Positions 12,450-17,148 of a stretch of DNA of 17,148 bases are shown one piece after another; the first letter of the stretch is position 1; every line of letters begins with the position of its first letter. The stretch is from assembly GCA_030066475.1 (NCBI GenBank), contig JASJBO010000187.1, positions 1-17,148 of the forward strand. Direction: 5' to 3'. A program made the position numbers and the translations under genes. The DNA is from Myxococcota bacterium. GTDB taxonomy: Bacteria; Myxococcota_A; UBA9160; PR03. Under the pieces are notes generated by a model. It had not been told where the DNA came from. It saw only the letters and a program-made list of their open reading frames with translations, and searched no databases.

Positions 12450-13480
12450 TAGCGCTCCGACCGTCCTTCCTGCACCCGTTCCGTCGCCGAGCTCTTTGCC
12501 AGGGTCACGTCGCCGGCCACCACCCGCTCGGTGGAGCCGTCGCGGCACTGCACCACGAGCGCCCCGTCGCCGTCGATGCCGGCGGCGTGCCCTCCGAAGG
12601 CACGTCCGTCCACCCCGAGCACCTCGACGGGCCGCCCGACCATCCGGAAGTAGGCCTCGAAGCGGGGTCTCACCGCGCCGAAGCCGCCCTCGGCGTGGCG
12701 GTCCAGCACCGCCTCGAGGGTATCGTAAAGGCGGGCCGCGAAGCCCACCCGATCGACGGGCCGCCCCAGCTCGGCCGCCAGGCTGGTGGCCCGGCCGCGG
12801 AACTCGTCCGGGAAGCGCTCGGGGTCGACGTTCAGGTTGACCCCCACGCCCAGCACCAGGAAGTGGACGCGGGTCGCCTCGGAGCCCATCTCCATCAGGA
12901 TGCCGGTGGCCTTGCGGCCCCGCACCAGGACGTCGTTGGGCCACTTGATCTCGACCGGGTCGGCGCTGCCCAGCGCGTCGGACAGGGTGTCGGCCACCGC
13001 GATGGCGGCCGCCAGGATCGTGGTCGGCGCGGCGGCGGTGTCGAGCGCCGGGCGCAGCACGATCGAGGTGTAGAGATTCTGGAAGGGCGGGGAGAAGAAG
13101 GAGCGGCCCAGCCGGCCCCGGCCCGCCGTCTGGCCCTCGGCCACCACGGTGGCGCCGTGTGCCGCTCCCGCGCGCGCCAGCTCGCTGGCCACCCGGTTGG
13201 TGGAGTCGGTGGTCTCGTGCCAGTGGAACGAGCGGGCCAGCCAGCGGGTGTGGAGGCGGGGGGCGATCAGCTCCGGATACAGGCGGTCCGGGGGGGCGGC
13301 CAGCCGATAGCCTCCGCCGGGCTCCCCCGGGATCTCGTAGCCGCGGGCCCGCAGCGCCTCGACGTGCTTCCAGATCTGGGCGCGCGATACGCCGAGCGTC
13401 TCGGACAGCGACTCGCCGGAGCAGACCCGGTCGCGGGCGCGGAGCAAGGCGTCGAGCACCTGCGCCGCGCCCGGGTTCAC
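12449..13480 (-). CDS. birA: Bifunctional biotin-protein ligase / biotin operon repressor
   Basis: A 343-residue BirA. It activates biotin with ATP and attaches it to carrier proteins such as the acetyl-CoA carboxylase subunit. An N-terminal winged helix (about 1-60: SGESLSETLGVSRAQIWKHVEALRARG, then a GGGYRL wing) marks it as the DNA-binding class. The catalytic domain has TDSTN (91-95), the biotinyl-AMP loop AEGQTAGRGRLGR (114-126) and KWPNDV (179-184), followed by GILMEMG and GVGVNLNV. A C-terminal SH3-like domain follows (RPVEVLGVDGRAFGGHAAGIDGDGALVV). The start is GTG at 13480 with GGAGA 7 bases upstream, overlapping the nadC stop (GTGA). No biotin synthesis gene or recognisable bio operator is in the window, so repressor targets would lie elsewhere. 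Confidence 0.95.
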   Translation of the reverse strand: MNPGAAQVLDALLRARDRVCSGESLSETLGVSRAQIWKHVEALRARGYEIPGEPGGGYRLAAPPDRLYPELIAPRLHTRWLARSFHWHETTDSTNRVASELARAGAAHGATVVAEGQTAGRGRLGRSFFSPPFQNLYTSIVLRPALDTAAAPTTILAAAIAVADTLSDALGSADPVEIKWPNDVLVRGRKATGILMEMGSEATRVHFLVLGVGVNLNVDPERFPDEFRGRATSLAAELGRPVDRVGFAARLYDTLEAVLDRHAEGGFGAVRPRFEAYFRMVGRPVEVLGVDGRAFGGHAAGIDGDGALVVQCRDGSTERVVAGDVTLAKSSATERVQEGRSER

Positions 13481-14337
13481 GCCCGGGTCTCCGCGACTTC
13501 CAGAGCGACGTCACAGGCGGGAGCGGAGTGGGTGAGGGCGCCGATCGAGACGCGATGGACCCCCGTCTCGGCAACCTCGCGCACGTTCGCGAGGGTCACG
13601 CCGCCGGACGCCTCGAGCAGGGCGCGGTCGCGGAGCTGGCCGGCGACCCGTCGCAGCTCTTCGGGCGTCATGTTGTCGAGCAGCAGCCAGTCCGCGCCCG
13701 CCTCGACGGCCGCGATCGCCGAGGCCTCGTCCTCGACCTCGAGCTGGATGCGCAGGTGCGAGGGCGCCGCGGCGCGCGCCGCCTTCCAGGCCGCGACGGC
13801 ACCGCCCGCGGCGGCCACGTGGTTGTCCTTGATCAGGAGCGCGTCGTACAGGCCCATGCGGTGGTTCTCGGCGCCCCCGATGGCGGTGGCGTACTTGTCG
13901 AGCACGCGCCATCCCGGCACCGTCTTGCGGGTGTCGACGATGCGGCAGCCGGTGCCCTCGACGGCGCGCGCGAAGCGGCGCGTCCAGGTCGCCACCCCAC
14001 ACAGGCGCTCGAGGAAGTTGAGCGCGGTGCGCTCGGCGGCCAGGATGCCGCGCATCGATCCCTCGACGCGCAGCAGCACGGCGTCGCGCTCGCAGGCCAG
14101 GCCCTCGCTCCCGGTCGTCTGGACGCGCAGCGCGGGGTCGACGGCCGAGAAGACCGCCGCGGCCACGGGCAGGCCGCAGGTCACCATCGGCTCGCGCGCC
14201 TCGACCACCGCCCGGCCGCGGGCGTCGGCGGGCACCACCGCCTGGCTCGTCACGTCGCCGGCGCCGAGGTCCTCCGCGAGCGCCAGCTCCAGCAGGGGCT
14301 GCCAGGACGCGCGCGGAGGCAGCGCCGGGCGGCTCAC
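13477..14337 (-). CDS. nadC: Quinolinate phosphoribosyltransferase (carboxylating)
   Basis: A 286-residue enzyme converting quinolinate and PRPP into nicotinate mononucleotide, CO2 and pyrophosphate in de novo NAD synthesis. It is full length for the family. Visible motifs are LAEDLGAGDVTS (20-31), AERTALNFLERLCGVAT (101-117), DTRKTVPGWRVLDKYA (135-150), HRMGLYDALLIKDNH (159-173), the QLEVE strand, and LLLDNMTPEE near the phosphate-binding end, followed by EASGGVTLANV. The start is GTG at 14337, overlapping the valS stop (GTGA), so translation is probably coupled. nadA and nadB are not in the window. The nadC-birA-coaX order recurs in several bacterial groups and joins cofactor genes. Confidence 0.96.
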   Translation of the reverse strand: MSRPALPPRASWQPLLELALAEDLGAGDVTSQAVVPADARGRAVVEAREPMVTCGLPVAAAVFSAVDPALRVQTTGSEGLACERDAVLLRVEGSMRGILAAERTALNFLERLCGVATWTRRFARAVEGTGCRIVDTRKTVPGWRVLDKYATAIGGAENHRMGLYDALLIKDNHVAAAGGAVAAWKAARAAAPSHLRIQLEVEDEASAIAAVEAGADWLLLDNMTPEELRRVAGQLRDRALLEASGGVTLANVREVAETGVHRVSIGALTHSAPACDVALEVAETRA

Positions 14338-16976
14338 GCCCCGGCCCCGATCGCGCGGCGCAGCCGCTCCAGCCGGCTGCGGGCGGCCTCGGTCTCGTCC
14401 GCCAGGCGCGCGTGCTTGGCGCGCTCGGCGGCCACCACCTCGGGCTTGGCGCGCTCGACGAACTTCGGGTTCTCGAGCTTCTTCGACACGAAGCCCAGGT
14501 CCTTCTCGAGCTTGCCGAGGCTCTTCTCGAGCCGGCGCACCTCGTCGCGCAGCAGCTCGGGATCGTCCAGCTCGACGCGCACCGACCAGCCGGCCGCCTG
14601 GACCACCGAGGCGGTCTCGGCGGGCGGCTCGTCCGAGAAGGCGGGCTCGGCGCACCCGGTGAGCGAGCGGATCGCGGGCGTGTGCCGGTCGACCCGCTCG
14701 CGGGCCGCGTGCGGGAAGGTCACGCGCAGGGCGCTGCGGGGCGGCAGGCCGAGCTCGCCGCGCACCTGGCGGATGCGGCTCACGACCTCCACCACGGCGT
14801 CCATCTCCTCGGCCTCCGCGGCCTCGAGCGGTTCGACCGGCGCCGGGTAGCGGCCCTCGAGCAGGAAGCGGCCGTCCGCGCCGGGCAACGAGGCGGCGAT
14901 CTCCTCGGTCACGAACGGCATGATCGGGTGCAGCGCCACCAGCGCGCCGCGCAGCACCTCGACCAGCGTCGCCTGGGCGGCGCGCCGCGCCTCCGGGTCG
15001 TCTCCCTGGAGCGGGAGCTTGGCCAGCTCGATGTACCAGTCGCACAGCTCGCCCCACACGAAGCGGTACAGGACGGAGGCGGCCTCGTTGAAGCGGTAGG
15101 CAGCCAGCGCGTCGGCGAAGCCCGCGATCGCGGCGTCCATGCGGTGGCGGATCCAGCGCTCGTACAGGCCCCCGGCGCCGGCCTCCGCGCTCGGATCGAA
15201 GTCCTCGAGGTTCATCAGCGCGAAGCGGGCGGCGTTCCACAGCTTGGTCACGAAGGCGCGCCCGCCCTCGAGCTGCGACTCGCCCAGCCTGATGTCGCGA
15301 CCCTGGGCCGAGAGCGACACCAGCGTGTAGCGGAGCGCGTCGGTGCCGTGCTGCTCCATCAGCTCGAGCGGGTCGATCACGTTGCCGCGCGACTTCGACA
15401 TCTTCTTGCCTTCCGCGTCGCGGATCAGCGGGTGGATGTAGACGTCGCGGAAGGGCACTTCGCCCATGAAGTGCAGGCCCATCATCATCATCCGGGCGAC
15501 CCAGAAGAAGATGATGTCGTGCGCGGTCGACAGCACCGCGGTCGGGTAGAAGACCTCGAGCTCGCGGGTGGCCTCGGGCCAGCCGAAGGTCGAGAAGGGC
15601 CACAGGCCGCTCGAGAACCAGGTGTCGAGCACGTCCTCGTCCTGCTCGAGGGTGCCGCCCCCGCACGCGTCACACGCCGTCGGGTCCTCGACCGCCACCG
15701 TCCAGGCGTCGCAGTCGGCGCAGCGCCAGGCGGGAATGCGGTGCCCCCACCAGAGCTGCCGCGAGATCACCCAGGGCTGGATGTTCTCGAGCCAGTGGAA
15801 GTAGGTCTTCTCCCACTGGCGCGGATAGAACACCGTGCGGCCCTCGCGCACCGCCTCGACCGCGGGCCGCGCCAGCGGCTCCATCTTCATGAACCACTGC
15901 TCCGAGACCAGCGGCTCCACGACCGTGTCGCAGCGGTCGCAGTGGGGCACCTCGTGCGGGTGCTCCTCGGAGCCGCTCAGCAGGCCGTCGCGCTCGAGGT
16001 CGGCCACCACGCGCTGGCGTCCCTCGGCGACCGGGAGCTCCGCGTAGGGGCCGGCGTTCTCGTTGAGCCGACCGTCGGGGTGGAGGATGTTGATCGTCTC
16101 GAGCCCCAGGCGGCGGCCGCAGGCGAAGTCGTTGGGGTCGTGTCCGGGCGTGACCTTGACCGCGCCGGAGCCGAACTCGCGATCCACGAAGTCGTCGGCC
16201 ACGATCGGGATCTCGCGACCGAGCAGCGGGAGCCGCACCTTGCGGCCCACCAATGCCGCGTAGCGCTCGTCCTCGGGGTGCACGGCCACCGCGGTGTCGC
16301 CGAGCATCGTCTCGGGCCGGGTCGTCGCCACCTCGATCTGGCCGTCCCCGTCCACCAGCGGGTAGCGGATGTGGTAGAGGCGGCCCTGCACCGACTGGTA
16401 GGGGCTCTCGAGATCCGAGAGCACGGTGACGCAGCGCGGGCACCAGTTCACCAGGAAGGCGTCGCGGTAGATCAGTCCCTCGCCGTGCAGTCGCACGAAC
16501 ACCTCGCGCACGGCGCGCGAGAGCCCGGGATCCATCGTGAAGCGCTCGCGCTCCCAGTCGCACGAGGAGCCCAGCGCCTGGAGCTGCTCGACGATGCGCG
16601 AGCCCGAGCGCGCCTTCCACTCCCAGACCTGGTCCACGAACGCCTCGCGGCCGAGGTCGTGCCGCGTCTTGCCCGTGCGGGCCAGCTCGCGCTCCACCAC
16701 CACCTGGGTCGCGATCCCCGCGTGGTCGGTGCCGGGCATCCAGCACACGTTGCGGCCCCGCAGGCGCTCGTGGCGCGCCAGCACGTCCTGGAGCGTGTTG
16801 TTGAGCGCGTGGCCCAGGTGCAGCGAGCCCGTCACGTTGGGCGGCGGGATCACGATCGAGTAGGGCGGGCGCCCGTCGTCGGGGTCGGCGTGGAACACCC
16901 CGCGCTCGATCCAGGCGCGCGCCAGGCGCGCCTCGACCGGCCGCGGATCGAATCGCTTGGGCAGGGCGGTGCTCAC
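14334..16976 (-). CDS. valS: Valyl-tRNA synthetase
   Basis: An 880-residue class I synthetase that charges tRNA-Val and edits mischarged threonine. The N-terminus KRFDPRPVEARLARAW leads into PPPNVTGSLHLGHALNN with the HIGH-type signature HLGH (53-56). GTDHAGIATQ follows, then the inserted CP1 editing domain (VATTRPETMLGDTAVAVHPED, DVD/DFACG region). CADCDAW and ACDACGG are cysteine pairs that probably bind zinc. KMSKS is at 525-529 (GKKMSKSRGNVIDP). The anticodon-binding domain is followed by a C-terminal coiled coil (RRLEKSLGKLEKDLGFVSKKL onward), as usual for ValRS. Start GTG at 16976 has no clear Shine-Dalgarno, but the N-terminus matches the family and upstream sequence is repeat DNA. It is the first gene of the eight-gene minus-strand operon. 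No T-box leader is visible in the 172 bases before it. Confidence 0.97.
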   Translation of the reverse strand: MSTALPKRFDPRPVEARLARAWIERGVFHADPDDGRPPYSIVIPPPNVTGSLHLGHALNNTLQDVLARHERLRGRNVCWMPGTDHAGIATQVVVERELARTGKTRHDLGREAFVDQVWEWKARSGSRIVEQLQALGSSCDWERERFTMDPGLSRAVREVFVRLHGEGLIYRDAFLVNWCPRCVTVLSDLESPYQSVQGRLYHIRYPLVDGDGQIEVATTRPETMLGDTAVAVHPEDERYAALVGRKVRLPLLGREIPIVADDFVDREFGSGAVKVTPGHDPNDFACGRRLGLETINILHPDGRLNENAGPYAELPVAEGRQRVVADLERDGLLSGSEEHPHEVPHCDRCDTVVEPLVSEQWFMKMEPLARPAVEAVREGRTVFYPRQWEKTYFHWLENIQPWVISRQLWWGHRIPAWRCADCDAWTVAVEDPTACDACGGGTLEQDEDVLDTWFSSGLWPFSTFGWPEATRELEVFYPTAVLSTAHDIIFFWVARMMMMGLHFMGEVPFRDVYIHPLIRDAEGKKMSKSRGNVIDPLELMEQHGTDALRYTLVSLSAQGRDIRLGESQLEGGRAFVTKLWNAARFALMNLEDFDPSAEAGAGGLYERWIRHRMDAAIAGFADALAAYRFNEAASVLYRFVWGELCDWYIELAKLPLQGDDPEARRAAQATLVEVLRGALVALHPIMPFVTEEIAASLPGADGRFLLEGRYPAPVEPLEAAEAEEMDAVVEVVSRIRQVRGELGLPPRSALRVTFPHAARERVDRHTPAIRSLTGCAEPAFSDEPPAETASVVQAAGWSVRVELDDPELLRDEVRRLEKSLGKLEKDLGFVSKKLENPKFVERAKPEVVAAERAKHARLADETEAARSRLERLRRAIGAGA

Positions 16977-17004
16977 GGAACCGCGGAATGTAGGCAGGTC
17001 TGGT

Positions 17005-17055
17005 GGACTTCGCTCGCCTGCGGCTCGCTGCGCGCGCCTTCGGGCGCTTGCGGGG
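17005..17055 (+). repeat. Interspersed hairpin repeat, copy 3
   Basis: A 51-base unit beginning GGACTTCGCTCGCC and ending GCTTGCGGGG. It contains GCGCCTTCGGGCGC, a perfect 5-base-pair stem closed by a C(TTCG)G tetraloop, and a smaller GCC-TGC-GGC hairpin. It differs from the copy at 17099 by one substitution (TGC versus TTC in the small loop) and one extra G. It lies upstream of valS, outside any gene. A copy this close to valS may overlap its promoter. Confidence 0.8.
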
Positions 17056-17098
17056 GTGCCGGCGTAGGGGGGCGTTGCCGGCGCGGGCGCGTCTTGGG

Positions 17099-17148
17099 GG
17101 ACTTCGCTCGCCTTCGGCTCGCTGCGCGCGCCTTCGGCGCTTGCGGGG
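17099..17148 (+). repeat. Interspersed hairpin repeat, copy 4, reaching the window end
   Basis: The second direct copy, 43 bases after the previous one. It matches it over the whole length except for one substitution and a missing G. It contains GCGCCTTCGGCGC (5-base-pair stem, 3-base loop) and GCCTTCGGC. The repeat may extend beyond the window. The 43-base spacer (17056-17098) is GC-rich and shows no gene. Confidence 0.8.

Noticed and set aside
16987..16992. TACATT on the minus strand as a -10 element for valS
   Set aside because: Only four of six bases match, no -35 is seen, and a start there would place the transcript almost at the GTG. Not enough to annotate.
16977..17148. T-box or other leader riboswitch upstream of valS
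   Set aside because: The 172 bases are explained mostly by the two repeat copies. No T-box sequence or specifier-type structure is visible, though the leader could extend beyond the window.
17005..17148. A CRISPR array, considered because of the spaced direct repeats
   Set aside because: Only two units are seen. They are 50 bases long and differ by an indel, and inverted copies occur elsewhere in the window. This fits an interspersed palindromic element, not an array.

Overview
The window is a very GC-rich bacterial chromosome segment. Genes are packed tightly, GTG starts are frequent and neighbouring genes often overlap by 1-4 bases. The content suggests a deltaproteobacterial-type lineage (Myxococcota, Binatota or Desulfobacterota-like): a valS-nadC-birA-coaX gene string, an EF-G paralogue with a DTPGD G3 motif, an MglA-type small GTPase, and GAF-domain signalling. 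This placement is inferred from gene content only. No mobile element, CRISPR array, tRNA or rRNA was seen.

Left part (1-4998), mostly plus strand. An Rrf2-type regulator (41-493) faces a small XRE-type helix-turn-helix protein on the minus strand (594-890). A copy of an interspersed hairpin-forming repeat lies between their 3' ends. Divergent from the XRE gene is a plus-strand run: a JAMM/M67 metallopeptidase (1049-1552), a TolB-like beta-propeller lipoprotein (1549-2568), a divergent ATP sulfurylase (sat, 2624-3886) and alanine dehydrogenase (ald, 3886-4998). JAMM/lipoprotein overlap at GTGA and sat/ald at TGATG, so the run looks like one operon. The Rrf2 + JAMM + Sat combination suggests sulfur or cysteine metabolism, but the expected partners (sulfur-carrier protein, ThiF/MoeB-like enzyme, cysteine synthase, APS reductase) are not in the window.

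Right part (4999-16976), all minus strand, read right to left: valS, nadC, birA, coaX, an EF-G-like GTPase, a HEAT-like protein of unknown function, an MglA-like GTPase, and a Rossmann + three-GAF + degenerate GGDEF protein. Five of the seven junctions overlap by 1 or 4 bases and the other two gaps are 30 and 37 bases, so this looks like one eight-gene operon of about 12 kb. Its first half is housekeeping (tRNA-Val charging, NAD synthesis, biotin attachment, CoA synthesis). Its second half looks like signalling built from degenerate enzymes. The EF-G paralogue has altered G2, G3 and G4 motifs. The MglA-like protein lacks both residues aligned with the catalytic Arg53 and Gln82 of MglA. The last protein has GADGF in place of GGDEF. 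This HEAT / GTPase / GAF trio is the best candidate for an undescribed system.

The two operons converge with no gap: their stop codons abut in a TGATCA palindrome at 4996-5001. Both window ends carry the same intergenic repeat family (1-14, 533-585, 17005-17055, 17099-17148). The copies form small hairpins, and one stem shows a compensatory base-pair change between copies. No gene-free stretch exceeds about 170 bases.
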